Shown here: positions 33,201 through 42,561 of the stretch, piece by piece
How positions within the stretch are numbered: position 1 is the stretch's first letter
Layout: each line of letters starts with the position of its first letter
Origin: Amphiura filiformis
Taxonomy: Eukaryota; Echinodermata; Ophiuroidea; Amphilepidida; Amphiuridae
Direction: 5' to 3'
Assembly (NCBI RefSeq): GCF_039555335.1
Contig: NC_092646.1
Location: forward strand, 24,430,893-24,494,892
Length of the DNA stretch: 64,000 nucleotides
Program-made: the position numbers and the translations under genes
The notes under the pieces: model-generated
Told to the model about the DNA's origin: nothing
Databases searched by the model: none
The model's input: the letters and a program-made list of their open reading frames with translations, nothing else

Positions 33201-36200
33201 TTTATTCCAAGGGCTCTTTGATTTCTTTAAATATTTTTTTATAATGATAAGAGTGAATCCCCTGGCCCTCTATAATTACGCACAAAAGACCGCCTCCCCT
33301 TACGGCGACACAACAATGAACATTAACAATTAAGGCAGCTACAGACTCATCAACATAAAATATCTGCTACAACATATCTAGGTTATTTAATCTATTCCCT
33401 TTCTATTTCCAGTAATGTTTGTTCTGTTACGTACGTAGAATATCTGGTAGAAATTTATTAGCGATTTCACACAAACATTTGTTAGTGGAAATTGTTACTG
33501 GAAATAGAATGGGAATAGATTAAATAATGTAAATATTGTTTATCAAACATTCTACGTCCACTAAGAAGTCTGCTCTTTTATATCTACCCCCAGCTTGCAA
33601 TGAGAGTGGATGTTTTTGTAATGTATTTCATATTACACATATTGATTTACATGTCTGTTATTAACATATATTTTGATTTTGTTTCCGCAGGGTCTTGGTC
33701 CAGGAGCATCCTCATCGTCCACATCAGCATTCGGCGCATCCTCATCCTCAGCGTCAACCTCAGAACCAGCAAAACCTGTAAGTAACAACCTGTATAAAGG
33801 GATGGAAGTATTCAGGATAAACTGTAGAAATATACAGATATCCAGGTTTTCCTCCATCTATTTCTAGATTTTTTCTGTTGACACCTGCTTGCATCCTTGT
33901 ATTAAATGGTTAAGCTTATCTGTAAATCGAGTTTTTATGAAACTTTGTCCCCATATCAAAATGACGAATACTAAAAAATACAAAAGTGCCAAGAGTAGGA
34001 CAATGTTATTTTACTGCAAAAGATGATAGTTGAATAAATATTGGATGGAGGATGGGTACAAGAGTATTTGTCCATTAGGCTTCCTCTAGTATTAAATTGT
34101 GTGCATTGACTCAAAAGTGGTGCCTCTGTACATCAGGGTAGAGTAGAGTAGGACAATGTTATTTTACTGCAAAAGATGATAGTTGAATAAATATTGGATG
34201 GAGGATGGGTACAAGAGTATTTGTCCATTGGGCTTCCTCTAGTATTAAATTGTGTGCATTAATATTACGTAGACAATGGTAGGTTTTAACTGGTCTGCCA
34301 GTGGGGGCTTCATTAAGTAGACAATGGTAGGTTTTAACTGGTCTGCAAGTGAGAACTGGGTGTGTGGGCATGACACTCCCAAGCTTTCGTCCTAAAGACC
34401 TGTTACTGTCAGGATACTTTTTTTTATCCTAATTGAGTAAACTAGAAGTGACTTAATGAAGACAGTGTTTTTACTTTTTTGTGTTTTCTCTTGCATCCCT
34501 CATTGGATATCATGCTCCCATTTCTCTGATAAACTCCAGTTTTACCTCTGATTTTGGATTTTTCTTTTCTTGTTCTGTAGATTCAAGTACGAAGAAAGGT
34601 GAGTGAAACAGATATCAATGTTATTATCAAACTAATACTAATATAAATTTTGCGATATGTCACTGCAACATTTTAAAATAAATGTTTGAATTCTTCTGTG
34701 GTGATGCTATGCGTCGAGTGTACACAAGTTTGAATGCAGAATTGCAAACCATGCTGAATGGCTGATCAGTGGACATGGCAACAAGATAGGTCATTGGCGC
34801 GTTGACTTAGCCTCTTCTACACGATCAATAATCACCAGTGCGTACCTAAACCATGGAAGAATTAAACAATTTACTTTAACAAAGTGCAAGGTCCCTTAAG
34901 CTTACCTGCAATATTCATGCATACCATTGCAATATGTGTAATAAGCTGATATACATAGCACACTGACTTGGGCTTGAGTTTTGATGATAAGGTGTAGATA
35001 AGCTGCCCTGGTGATTAAGAACCATACGTTTTTAGCAGCATTATTGGGTGTTATGAATCACACTTCTAATGATTTTTGAGCCTATTCACCTTTTGCACGG
35101 ATCCGCCATCTTGGTACCAAAATGAGGTTCTCCCTGCAAACGCATGCGCAAAATGTGCATTTTTGTGTGTCTCGCTTTTCTAGCAATGCGTCAGAAGGCT
35201 TTTGCAACACGTACCCGCACACACATGCAATTGGTGAATAGCAGAGGAGAGCTCTGTTGCTCATCTTAAAAACTCAAGCCCTGATAAATAAAAACAAGAC
35301 TGTTACAAAGGTGATGTTTTTGTAAGTATGGATCACAACATTTCGGATAACCTCACTGGGAATAAGTTAACCACAGTGGCCATCTTCAGGGACTGTCTTT
35401 TGAAATGAGGTAGAGATCTGAAACGCTGCTCTTAAGTTACTATGGAATGATTCAAAAGAGCGGTTTAGACCCATGATAAAGACAAAATAATGATCACAAT
35501 ATACACTGAAAGCAGCTACAAATCGCTCTACTTACTTAAAAGACTGTCCCTGCAGCTTGGTACATCTTGGTCGACCTCGATCAATCCAAATTGCAAATTA
35601 ATCTAAGAAAGATAACACAGAGTTGTAAATATTAAGGAAATGGCACTATAAAAATACAGGGGACGATAACTCCTGCTGTAGCCTACCTATTCCCCAGAAG
35701 AGCCCCCATAACTCCTTGAATAAGTTCATCAGGACTGTTATATATCAACTTGCCATATTTGTTGCACAATATGAAAATGCCCAAATTTTTTGAATATACA
35801 GTGCTAAACTTCCCTCCCCTGCTGCGCATACATATTTTCAGGTGTCACTGACCATATACTATCAGACTCATAAAAGTTCTAAATTTTTAAGTTCAACAAA
35901 ACATTTATTGCCATTAGCAATTTTAAATTAAATGTGACATAAAAATAATAAGCTGTTAGCAAAAAGAAATAATTTGGATGTAAAAAGAAAAAGATACAAT
36001 TTGAAAAGAATATTGACCCATATGCCATTGTTTCTGCTCAGCAGAGAAAGCCTGAAGAAGAGGCTAGTAGTGAGAGCAGCAAAGATGTTGACTCCACGGA
36101 AACGGACGCCAAACGAAGCAAACCAGACGAATCAGGGGATGCACCCAAGGCTGCACAAAACGGACATGCTGCCACGGTAAATGGGCATGGTGCTATGAAT

Positions 36201-38361
36201 GGGCATGCTAGTATGAATGGACATGATATATCCCCAGAAAAACAGGTGACAAATTGATTGATTTTAGTGTTTTCGTCATGATATGCACCTGTCACCGTTT
36301 CCATGACAACGTTCAGCACCAGTTTTTGAAGTTGTTCACCTGTTTGTTCAATTCTGCATTTCATTTTAACTGGCATATTGACCTCATGAACTTTTTTGGT
36401 TTTGGTCAATTTGAAACTCATTTTATCATCTTGGATTTTGAAGTTAAACAAAACATTTCTTGCCATTAGCAATTTTAAATGCGTTTTAACAAGTGACAAA
36501 ATGTAGCTTGGATATTTTTAGTGCTGGGTGGTAATCTTGCATATTCAGCAATTTGTTGCCAAACTTGACGAAATTCATGACTGATTCATTAAAACTGCTA
36601 TTTTCTGCTTCTGAGTGGTGGGCTTCAGTACTAAAATTTCAGCTGAGTGGTGGGCTCCAAAACTTGGGAGTGGTGGACTCTGTCTCCCACTGTAGCTACA
36701 ACACTGCCCCCTTTAATGTTTAGAAGTTGCATATTACCTATTAAATATCATGCATTCTCGCTATTGGTTGTCATAACTTTCTCATACTGCAATATAATAT
36801 GCCATGATTTGATCCACTCAAGCCAAACGTTTGAAATTACTTTACAAACAATAGAAAATATTAAAAGGAGAGTAAATAGGTTTTCTAGCAATGCAAAATA
36901 GAATGATAACTATATTGTATAAACTACCATCATTTGGCCTTAGCAGGGCCGATCATGTTGCATATCATTTTTATTTCTTCATCAACTAGAATTGACTAAT
37001 CCAATCCCACCTGCACATGCATTGAGCTATTCCAGTTGAAATACATACACCCCCTATGGAAAACATGGCCTTATTCTCATGCACAAGGGTGTAGATTTCA
37101 AATGGGAGTCGTCCATTCAGTTAATCCCATTTGATATTCACACTCCATGTGGGGGAGATAAAGTTGTGTCTTGTCTTCCATAGGGGGTATATGAAATTAA
37201 CTGGAATAGCTTAATGAGTTTACAAGGATTAAAATTGAATCTCAAAAAACTGGCGCACCATCTGCACAGTACATGAAGTTGTAAAGAATCGGATGATTCC
37301 ATATTCATTCTTTGCAAGAATCAAATTAGACTCCTGCAAACAAATTGAACCCCAGTTTCAGAATCACTTCAGAATTCATGCCTAACATTTATAATCGGGC
37401 AATTAATTGTGGTGGTTACATTTTCACTATTAATATTTCTGCTGCCTTTCAAATGCTTGCTGATATGTGGGATGCAGCTGGGCTCATGTTGCTCTATTAT
37501 ACTCTTCTTGCTGCAAATAAAGACATACTAATCACTTACTATAATTTGGATCACCTCAAGTTCGGAAGTGACGCACGTGCGTATATTGCTCGCCGCAGTA
37601 TCGAATTGTGCGCGTATTGATGAACGCGCTAAGTGTACATGCACACCTACAGGGGCAGTTTGTCTGTGCGTTTGCTACAAAACCAAATTATAATAACATG
37701 CTTTGCACAATAAATACCATAATCCTAAAAGTTGCATTCAGTGATATCCAGGAAATATCAGAATGAGTTTCTGCAAGAATAAGGACAACTTTCACATTAA
37801 TAGCATTTGTTAAGTTTACATTTTGCATCAAGGTTAAATATAATCTTACCTTTTACATCAATAGATTTTATTCTGTCAAACAATGTTTATGTTGTTCAAA
37901 ATTTTTTTGCTAAAACTAGTAATTTTCCATGGATATCCTGTTATATACTTTAACATATGCACTTTCATCAAGCTTATTATCTTATTGGCAAATGTTGCAA
38001 ATATAAAATTGCTATGCAATGTTCTTGGCGAGTTGGTAACGTCAGTGCACACATTTCAAAATGTTCAAGAGAGGCTGATGAAGAGATGGCAAGCACAGCA
38101 CAGCTGCGTTGGTGCATTGACATCGCCAAGAAGAAAAAAGTCATTTGGCCTAATCATCAGAGCATCTTTGCTTCATTAGAAAAGATCACCTATCATTATT
38201 TTGTAAAGCAAGCAGGTATCAAATTTGACCACATTTCTTATTTTTGTCTGTTTCACTCTTCTTATGTGTTTGTCGTTGTTTAACAGGAAGCCAAACCAAA
38301 AACAGTAGAGAAGAAAATAAACGGAGATGCTGCACCAGCTGCTGCCATGGAAACGGCCTGA
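18171..38361 (+). CDS. NASP: NASP histone chaperone, complete, 15 coding exons, one-base frameshift in exon 4
   Basis: Nuclear TPR chaperone that holds the soluble H3-H4 (and H1) pool and passes it to chromatin assembly. Coding exons: 18171-18223, 20324-20434, 21652-21845, 22245-22734, 26726-26883, 27872-27945, 28692-28856, 29913-29970, 30434-30524, 31320-31405, 32216-32293, 33691-33777, 34581-34598, 36045-36245, 38287-38361 (TGA 38359-38361). Every junction is GT-AG and phases agree; the total is 1939 nt, one more than a multiple of three. TPR1 ([20 protein letters not shown], about residues 24-55) and [20 protein letters not shown] (about 67-86) precede a long acidic, Lys/Glu-rich insert (to about 338). 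The SHNi-TPR part follows ([54 protein letters not shown]). RRKRKPEEE and KRSKPDE look like nuclear localisation signals. About 645 aa if the extra base is discounted, between human somatic and testis forms. Confidence 0.96.
18500..18656. mobile_element. MITE with 29-bp inverted ends, NASP intron 1
   Basis: ATTATTCAGATTTCCTTTTA..AAATTA at the left and its inverse TAATTT..AAAAGGAAATCTGAATAAT at the right. The interior is about 100 bp and GC-richer. Confidence 0.82.
19583..19966. mobile_element. PIF/Harbinger-like MITE, TAA flanked (copy 2)
   Basis: Same element as 14090-14480, flanked by TAA (19580-19582, 19967-19969). Ends GGCCGTGTAAAATT / CATTTTATACGGCC. It is in NASP intron 1. Confidence 0.88.
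20324..20434 (+). CDS. NASP: NASP coding exon 2 (first TPR)
   Basis: Encodes [20 protein letters not shown] followed by [15 protein letters not shown]. It aligns with the KLLGLGQKHLVMGDIPAAV segment of vertebrate NASP. Confidence 0.96.
20468..20585. mobile_element. Small palindromic MITE (TTTAAACATGTTCAGGGGCC), copy 1
   Basis: GGCCCTGAACATGTTTAAA and TTTAAACATGTTCAGGGGCC are inverted arms around about 35 bp. It begins about 30 bp after the NASP exon 2 donor. Confidence 0.8.
21051..21458. repeat. Cluster of the exact 14-mer GTAACGTCCGTAAC, NASP intron 2
   Basis: Copies at 21079-21092, 21266-21279 and 21445-21458, and an inverted copy at 21051-21064. All four are identical. Probably the subterminal or terminal motif of a DNA transposon; no open frame is present. 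Confidence 0.8.
21515..21600. mobile_element. Fragment of the ATGTCGACAT palindromic element
   Basis: Shares GTCGACGTTGGTATACGAAT, then ATGTCGACATTAAAAAACGG, with the left arm at 11866-11945 in inverse orientation. It lies just upstream of NASP exon 3. Confidence 0.7.
21652..21845 (+). CDS. NASP: NASP coding exon 3
   Basis: Encodes [20 protein letters not shown] then [19 protein letters not shown], then [10 protein letters not shown], the beginning of the acidic insert. Ends in phase 1 before GTAAGA. Confidence 0.96.
22245..22734 (+). CDS. NASP: NASP coding exon 4: acidic repeat exon with frameshift
   Basis: The 5' part reads in the frame set by exon 3 ([20 protein letters not shown]) down to GACAAAAAAGGAGGG, then meets TGA at 22436-22438. 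The 3' part, in the +1 frame, encodes three near-identical units of the type [20 protein letters not shown] and joins exon 5 in phase. One surplus base, most simply an A in the A6 run at 22424-22429, separates the two frames. The upstream and downstream splice phases independently fix both frames. Confidence 0.93.
23203..23487. mobile_element. MITE with CTTTCCTGCC termini (copy 2, uninterrupted)
   Basis: Left CTGGTTTCATACTTTCCTGCCG and right CGGCAGAAAGTATGAAACTG-type ends are inverted. It contains the unoccupied version of the site that carries a nested MITE at 3635-3781. NASP intron 4. Confidence 0.78.
23609..23858. mobile_element. MITE with GGACCGTTCACAAACACTTG ends, TA flanked
   Basis: Inverted ends of about 40 bp (GGACCGTTCACAAACACTTG ... 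CAAGTGTTTGTGAACGGTCC) with TA on both sides (23607-23608, 23859-23860). The G-rich interior contains GGGCCCCCTTT repeats. NASP intron 4. Confidence 0.8.
23881..24111. mobile_element. MITE with TTTCTCGATCATGAGAG arms
   Basis: CTATAGC..AATAATATTTTCTCGATCATGAGAG and its inverse end at CTATAG. A half-relic of the arm (CTCATGATCGAGAA) is near 27710. NASP intron 4. Confidence 0.75.
24130..24236. mobile_element. Small palindromic MITE (TTTAAACATGTTCAGGGGCC), copy 2
   Basis: Same arms as at 20468-20585: CCCCTGAACATGTTTAAA and TTTAAACATGTTCAGGGGCC. NASP intron 4. Confidence 0.78.
24276..25785 (+). mobile_element. 1.5-kb hAT-like transposon in NASP intron 4
   Basis: Ends CAGGGCTCGAAAAA (24276) and TTTTTCGAGCCCTG (25785) are exact inverses. 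Flanks are ATCATAAT on the left and ATCTAATC on the right, which agree as an 8-bp duplication if one A was lost. CGGGAAAT/ATTTCCCG motifs lie inside both ends. It encodes a zinc-finger fragment (24932-25153) but no visible transposase catalytic domain, so it is a deletion derivative. Confidence 0.85.
24932..25153 (+). CDS. Zinc-finger N-terminal fragment of a transposon protein
   Basis: 73 aa, [14 protein letters not shown].. followed by [21 protein letters not shown], a C-x2-C-x12-H-x4-H finger resembling the DNA-binding heads of hAT-type transposases and their domesticated relatives. It lies inside the CAGGG-ended element. Truncated; probably the remnant of the first exon of a transposase. 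Confidence 0.6.
   Translation: MAPNKPIPRSKQQQSTKCGHCCVTIRRDRLTEHTKQFHAGQPVKDGIGQKTQSVLHMFKCAKLPAGTDTSMNA
25970..26252. mobile_element. MITE, AAAAAACCTGTTTTACAGG family (copy 1)
   Basis: Shares ends and interior (CGACCCAGATTTT..CAGACTGAC..GTCCACC) with 41948-42217. The left end is more degraded. NASP intron 4. Confidence 0.7.
26726..26883 (+). CDS. NASP: NASP coding exon 5 (acidic)
   Basis: Encodes [20 protein letters not shown] followed by [16 protein letters not shown]-type acidic repeats. Phase 1 in, phase 0 out, donor GTAAGG. Confidence 0.93.
27041..27225. mobile_element. GGCTATTCCAGTTG-family MITE in NASP intron 5
   Basis: Complete copy from GGCTATTCCAGTTGAAATC to GGGAATAGCCCATAG, about 160 bp after exon 5. 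Confidence 0.85.
28692..28856 (+). CDS. NASP: NASP coding exon 7 (SHNi-TPR)
   Basis: [20 protein letters not shown] then [20 protein letters not shown]. This aligns with the AQAHLKLGEVSVESENY and FQSCLNLQ segments of vertebrate NASP. With exon 6 ([18 protein letters not shown]) and exon 8 it forms the histone-binding TPR block. Confidence 0.96.
28964..29081. mobile_element. Small palindromic MITE (TTTAAACATGTTCAGGGGCC), copy 3
   Basis: Best outer ends of the three: GGGCAGGAAAA at the left and TTTTTCCTGCCC at the right. It lies about 100 bp after NASP exon 7. Confidence 0.8.
29200..29840. mobile_element. 641-bp near-perfect hairpin element flanked by TTAA
   Basis: The two halves are inverted copies over almost the full length: GGGATCTAGAATGAGCG.., TTTGTGGGACATGAGAGCAC, AAAGTGTATGTAGCTGGGAG and GAAGATATGGATTTTTTTCC recur inverted on the right. 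TTAA flanks both ends (29196-29199, 29841-29844), as in piggyBac insertions. It sits between NASP exons 7 and 8. A half-length relative lies at 43320-43566. Confidence 0.87.
29913..29970 (+). CDS. NASP: NASP coding exon 8 (58 nt)
   Basis: [20 protein letters not shown], equivalent to [20 protein letters not shown]. Acceptor AACAG at 29912, donor GTGAGT. The acceptor lies about 70 bp from a 640-bp hairpin transposon. Confidence 0.93.
30661..31010. repeat. Polypyrimidine minisatellite, NASP intron 9
   Basis: About 350 bp almost purely C/T on the plus strand, in units of about 22 bp of the type CCAGTTTCTTTCCCCTCCCC. It is a possible H-DNA (triplex) former in a transcribed intron. Confidence 0.88.
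31483..31762 (+). repeat. tRNA-derived SINE, NASP intron 10
   Basis: The head has an A-box-like GTGGCACAGCGGTACGGG and a decayed B box (GATTTAGAACCC). The body is followed by the 3' motif AAGGCGCTGTATAAATACC, typical of SINE tails copied from LINE partners. Confidence 0.75.
32604..32681 (-). repeat. tRNA-like sequence (SINE head or tRNA pseudogene)
   Basis: On the minus strand GCCTCGGTGGCAGAGCGGTA (A box TGGCAGAGCGG) is followed by the B box GGTTTGAGTCCC. The 5' GCCTCGG pairs with the 3' TCGAAGC in six of seven positions. The anticodon stem does not form, so it is not a working tRNA. Confidence 0.55.
33373..33531. mobile_element. Small palindromic element, NASP intron 11
   Basis: TTATTTAATCTATTCCCTTT..TATTTCCAGTAA and its inverse TTACTGGAAATAGAATGGGA flank about 85 bp. 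It lies about 160 bp before exon 12. Confidence 0.65.
33991..34345. repeat. Tandem duplications, NASP intron 12
   Basis: A unit of about 150 bp (from GAGTAGGACAATGTTATTTT to GTATTAAATTGTGTGCATT) occurs twice almost identically. It is followed by a second, shorter duplication of GTAGACAATGGTAGGTTTTA. Confidence 0.88.
34581..34598 (+). CDS. NASP: NASP micro-exon 13 (18 nt)
   Basis: Encodes only IQVRRK, between TTCTGTAG and GTGAGT. Together with RKPEEE at the start of exon 14 it makes the basic RRKRKPEEE segment matching LVRKKRKPEEE of vertebrate NASP, which is why this tiny exon is believable. Confidence 0.88.
34973..35283. mobile_element. hAT-like element with a nested MITE, NASP intron 13
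   Basis: Outer ends GGGCTTGAGTTTT (left) and AAAACTCAAGCCCTG (right) are inverted. Inside, CTATTCACCTTTTGCACGGA (35088) and TGCAATTGGTGAATAG (about 35240) form a second inverted pair related to the GCACGGTTCCGCCAT family. Confidence 0.6.
36045..36245 (+). CDS. NASP: NASP coding exon 14, with NGH repeats
   Basis: [36 protein letters not shown], then [16 protein letters not shown], a short tandem NGHxxM repeat. An alternative acceptor 4 nt upstream (CAG at 36038-36040) would shift the frame, so 36045 is preferred. Confidence 0.9.
37024..37215. mobile_element. GGCTATTCCAGTTG-family MITE, NASP intron 14
   Basis: Diverged full-length copy from GAGCTATTCCAGTTG to AACTGGAATAGC. Confidence 0.8.
38287..38361 (+). 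CDS. NASP: NASP last coding exon
   Basis: [20 protein letters not shown] then META and TGA. Acceptor TTTAACAG. An AATAAA hexamer follows the stop 10 nt later. Confidence 0.88.
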   Translation, partial: EAKPKTVEKKINGDAAPAAAMETA

Positions 38362-38371
38362 AATCACTTGA

Positions 38372-38377
38372 AATAAA
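38372..38377 (+). terminator. AATAAA hexamer after the NASP stop
   Basis: The hexamer lies 11 nt downstream of the TGA. It would give a very short 3'UTR, so another signal further downstream may be the main one. Confidence 0.3.
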
Positions 38378-38806
38378 CACTCCTATTCAAACAAAAAATA
38401 ACCAAAAAACAACTTGTTAACAAAAACTGCCAGGGATGTATAGAACCATTCAATACAGGGATTTTTGTAGATATATTTCTGGTATTTTGTGATAATCCCA
38501 TTGACCTGTATGTAGTATTAATTTGCCATGTCCTTGATAACTATACAAGAGCATTTGTGACCCATCGCATCGAAACACTGCAGTTGTCGTAAGCCGTTGT
38601 TTTAAAGATGAAAATGAAAATCATATGAAAGGAATTCGTCATATTTCGCTCATAAAATCAGATATGCCTATAGCCGACACCAGTGTCATTTTTGACAACT
38701 GCTTCGTTTCCATGTGATGTGTCACATTTGTAGACGGATTTGAAAAATGAATGGGTAAAAGACGAGTTGGAAAAAATTTTGCCCTACCGTGACAAAATGG
38801 CATAAT

Positions 38807-38992
38807 GGGCTATTGCAGTCGAATTCCATACACCCCCAATAGATAATGATCTGAATCTCCTACACAGGGGGTGTGGATTGCAAATGGGGTTGAATCTGAA
38901 TGGGTGACTGTTTGTAATCTACACCCTCTGTGTGGGAGATTAAGGTCATGTCTTCTATAGAGGTGTATGGATTTTTAACTGGAATAGCCTAC
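38807..38992. mobile_element. GGCTATTCCAGTTG-family MITE
   Basis: Full-length copy about 450 bp downstream of the NASP stop. Ends GGGCTATTGCAGTCGAATTC / TTTAACTGGAATAGCC. Confidence 0.8.
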
Positions 38993-39241
38993 TAGACATT
39001 TTCAACTGTAGATGGGTTCAAACTGTTGGTGTGTACTTATCTACTTTATAACATCTGAAATATCCCAATTTAAACTGAGCTTATAATTGTTTGCATGCAC
39101 TTTACAAGTCATTGAAATTAAGAGTTTTTCGTCCATTACATTAAAATTTAGGTTTTTTTGCAGATTTTATTAAAAACCTCTTACAAAGAAACTTTGAAAT
39201 CTGCACTAACAAAGGAATATGAACAAATTTCTATTCCTGAA

Positions 39242-39432
39242 ATGGACTCGTCCAGTTAAAACCCATACACCCTTTATGGGAGGCATGGTGGCACAGGGGA
39301 TGGATATTTAAAATGGAGTTGTCCGTTCAGGTAACCCCATTTGAAATTCATGCTCCCTGTGTACGTGTGGAGGTCATGTCTTGATTGTCTTCCATGGGGT
39401 GTGTATAACAAATTTCGACTGGAATAGCCCAA
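39242..39432. mobile_element. GGCTATTCCAGTTG-family MITE
   Basis: Diverged copy: GGACTCGTCCAGTTAAAACC at the left, TTTCGACTGGAATAGCCCAA at the right. Confidence 0.78.
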
Positions 39433-39784
39433 TGTCTGTAAATGTGGAGTAACTGAATTGAGGACAAACTTGGATGGAATTGAGGACAAACTTGCCAGGC
39501 AGGTTAATGGTTATTTTTGTACATGTATCTGTAAATACTCCAATATTGACAAATCAATTGAAAATACGATAGTCGTGAAAAGTTGTATAATTCGTGGAAC
39601 CAAGTTTTGCAAAATGTGATGAAGAAATTTAATTTGAAAAGTGATAGTCTATTCAAATCTGTTAGATGTTTATGAAAATTTATTTAAAAGTCTTGGAACA
39701 AAATATATGTTTATTTTATGAAGGGGGAAAAAGGGAGGGTTTAAAACTGGGAGAATCCTCCACCAAAGGTACATGTCAATTCAG

Positions 39785-39947
39785 TTGACCTTTTCGGTAA
39801 ATCCCATAAGCCTTTCCGAGTCCATAAGCCTCTGCAAGTACACCCGAGATGTCGTCATTTGACATCTCGCCAATCTGCGCCATTTAGTGAACATAGTTAC
39901 TGTGCATTGCAAGTGACGAGGCTTGTGGGATTTACCGAAAGGGTCAA
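39785..39947. mobile_element. MITE with TTTCGGTAAATCCCATAAGC ends
   Basis: TTGACCTTTTCGGTAAATCC / GGATTTACCGAAAGGGTCAA inverted ends of about 30 bp, with a GC-richer interior. Confidence 0.8.
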
Positions 39948-40009
39948 GTAAAAGAACAAGATATTGAGCATCAAATCATTTTAACTTGGACCATTGTGCT
40001 AACCATGTA

Positions 40010-40199
40010 CTGTAAAGGTGGAAATTCTCACACTACATTTATTTTCATATTCCAAATGAAAATAACAATGTAAATATATTCCTTTTGTGTATAGGTCAAT
40101 ATAAGGAAATTACAAGTCGCAATAAAAAATCAAGGGAAACCGTTCAAAATTGACCGAGTGAGAAATTAATCATTTGCATGAAAATTTCCACTTTTACAG
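40010..40199. mobile_element. Mariner-like MITE, CTGTAAAGGTGGAAATT ends
   Basis: Left CTGTAAAGGTGGAAATT after TA; right AAATTTCCACTTTTACAG. The right TA is mutated. Related to the element at 42353-42561. Confidence 0.7.
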
Positions 40200-41947
40200 G
40201 ACTTGTTAAAAACAAGTGATACTGATAAAACAATATCTCAAGAACTTGGCACTGCATGCCCTTTGCAATATTGACCCTTTGCACGGTCATCTGAAAATGA
40301 GGTCAATAAAATTAATCAAAATAATGTTCTATAGTTTTAAGCATAAAACATTTTTACATGGTTTGCAAACATTGTTACCGCGCACTGTGAAGTGTACAAT
40401 AACGATATGCGCATCAGCGTGATGGGGATCGAAACGCAAAGGCTAATGAGATTTAGCGTAAAGGTGGATTGAACATTATAAAGCAAGTTTTTAGATGATT
40501 GTAACTTGCCAGGGTGCCTAGTTGTAAGGGTGCGGAGTGCCAATTTCTTCAGTTTAAAAAAAATTGCTTTCCCCTCAAGCCTAAGGAGCACTGTCCATGA
40601 AGGTAGTAGAGAAGGAGTGAGCTCGAGTTAAGCTCATTACGCAAATCCTATTGTAAACACAATAGAGACAGATGTACCTTTGATCTAATGATCATCGCCG
40701 ATAATTTCTGGAATGACTCCGTCTCATGGGGGTTCATATTTAGTAACAAGTAAATCACGTATGCGCAAAACATGTATTATGGATGCGCATACATTTACTT
40801 AGCTGTTGAACTTGAATATTCATATTTCATTTAATATATGATGTTTTTTACGATTAATATGTTGAAACACGTTGTTCCAGAATGTTTCTAAACAGTTTAT
40901 TATGGAATGGTACAGTTCACACACATTTTAAGGACGGGTAAAATTGTTTTAACAACTGTTTTAAAAATACGAAGATCTTATTAAAACAAATTGCGCATTG
41001 TTAAGTTGAGGAATTCTCCCATCAAACGAGATGTATCTCAGTGTTGCCCGGTACTGCCCGGTTGGTCCGATTTTATTTGTTTACCCAAAACTTTAACAAT
41101 TGTTCCTCCCCCGTGGTTTCAAAATAACCCGCGTCCTGAGCCCTCTTTTAATCTAGGCAATGAAAGAGATGTAAAGCATAATGTGTATCATTTTCATCAA
41201 GTTAGAATGACTTATGCTGTTTCAGCATATTTATAGCGCACACAAGTGTGCGACGATGCATGTATACAACACACAAAATTATAAGTGATAATCGCGTTAC
41301 ATAATCAAAACGTTGATCTCGAAACCTCAAAGGGCGGCAATTATGATTGTACAATAGAATGCGTGCGAGCTTTCTCCTTCTCTACTACCTCCATGCACTG
41401 TCCAAATACTTTTGTAAACCCCAAGTTTGGTAGTGATGGCAATGCTTTTTCACGGTTGAGCTGTAAGCGAGTATGTGCATGTGTATGCTTTGCAAGCTTA
41501 AATTTACATGCATGATTCGAAACTGGGACCAGCGAAATACGCACCTAGATCACTACCAAACTTGAGGTACAAACCAAAGACAGTTTAATCAATGAATAAG
41601 TAATTGTACTCCCAAATCCCGATTAGGCCACTAGTTTGTTGGACTAGTTCGAAGCTGAATAATGGTTATGCATTTGATCATTGAATGTGATATTGTGGTG
41701 GAGACCTCCAGATATATTTTGTTATTACTGTTTTGTTTATAAATTGTGTTGCTTTCAGTTGAAAACAAAATGACAACCATTGTCTATATCCATAAAACCA
41801 TGTTTTGTAATCTTTATTTACACATTTTGGTGTTTTGGAATAAAAAGGAAAAATATTTAAGCATAATATTTGACTGTTCATGTTCTTTCATTTTTGAGTA
41901 CAGCATTTGTAACCCACTCAGCTAGAAACATGGAGTATTGGACATTA

Positions 41948-42217
41948 GGCGATGAAAAAACACATCCTGTTCTGCAGGCCCGAGCGACCCAGATTTTGGA
42001 CAAATTGGGGAAATTTTTTGTATACAAATGAATGCCGACCCAAATGTAGAAAATTTCGGGAACAAAATTTTTTATTTTTTTTATTTTCCCAAATTGCAAA
42101 ATATTTACAGATTTTGGTGGGTTTTTTTGGGTCATTTCAAAGAAAAAAAGCCAGACTGACCGATCCTACTTAAAAGGTCTGTCCACCCGTAGAACAGGTG
42201 GTTTTTTTTTCGTCGCC
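41948..42217. mobile_element. Harbinger-like MITE, TTA flanked (copy 2 of the GGCGATGAAAAAAC family)
   Basis: Left GGCGATGAAAAAACAC..CCTGTTCT and right AGAACAGG..TTTTTTTCGTCGCC, flanked by TTA (41945-41947 and 42218-42220). It shares its interior with 25970-26252. Confidence 0.8.
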
Positions 42218-42352
42218 TTAAATTACTGGGGTAAATAAGCTTTAAAATTGCATGTATTCTTTTGGACATATGCTGCAATTTACAAAGTTATTTCAGTGGG
42301 TGATGCAATTCTGGGAAATCCTCCCATCCCAATTACACCTTGATGAAAAGTA

Positions 42353-42561
42353 CTGTAAAAGTAGAAATTTTCGCGAGGAATTTATTTTCGCGAATTTCGC
42401 GAGTGGACATAAAATCGCTAAAATAAAAACTGGCGAAAATAACCTTTTGCATTAGGTTTCTATTGTATCAATATCAAAACCGTGAAATTTAATTCTCACG
42501 CAATTGACAAAATCTTCAAAATCGCGAAAATATCTTCTCGCGAAAATATTGACTTTTACAG
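42353..42561. mobile_element. Mariner-like MITE, CTGTAAAAGT ends, TA flanked
   Basis: CTGTAAAAGTAGAAATTTTC / GACTTTTACAG ends with TA on each side (42351-42352, 42562-42563). Rich in TTTCGCGA/TCGCGAAA words. Confidence 0.85.

Noticed and set aside
35290-35400. Penelope-like element 3' end (minus-strand GAAGATGGCCACTGTGG followed by a GAAATGTTGTGATCC-type motif)
   Set aside because: The motif is suggestive, but no reverse transcriptase or endonuclease sequence lies beside it, so it was not listed as an element.
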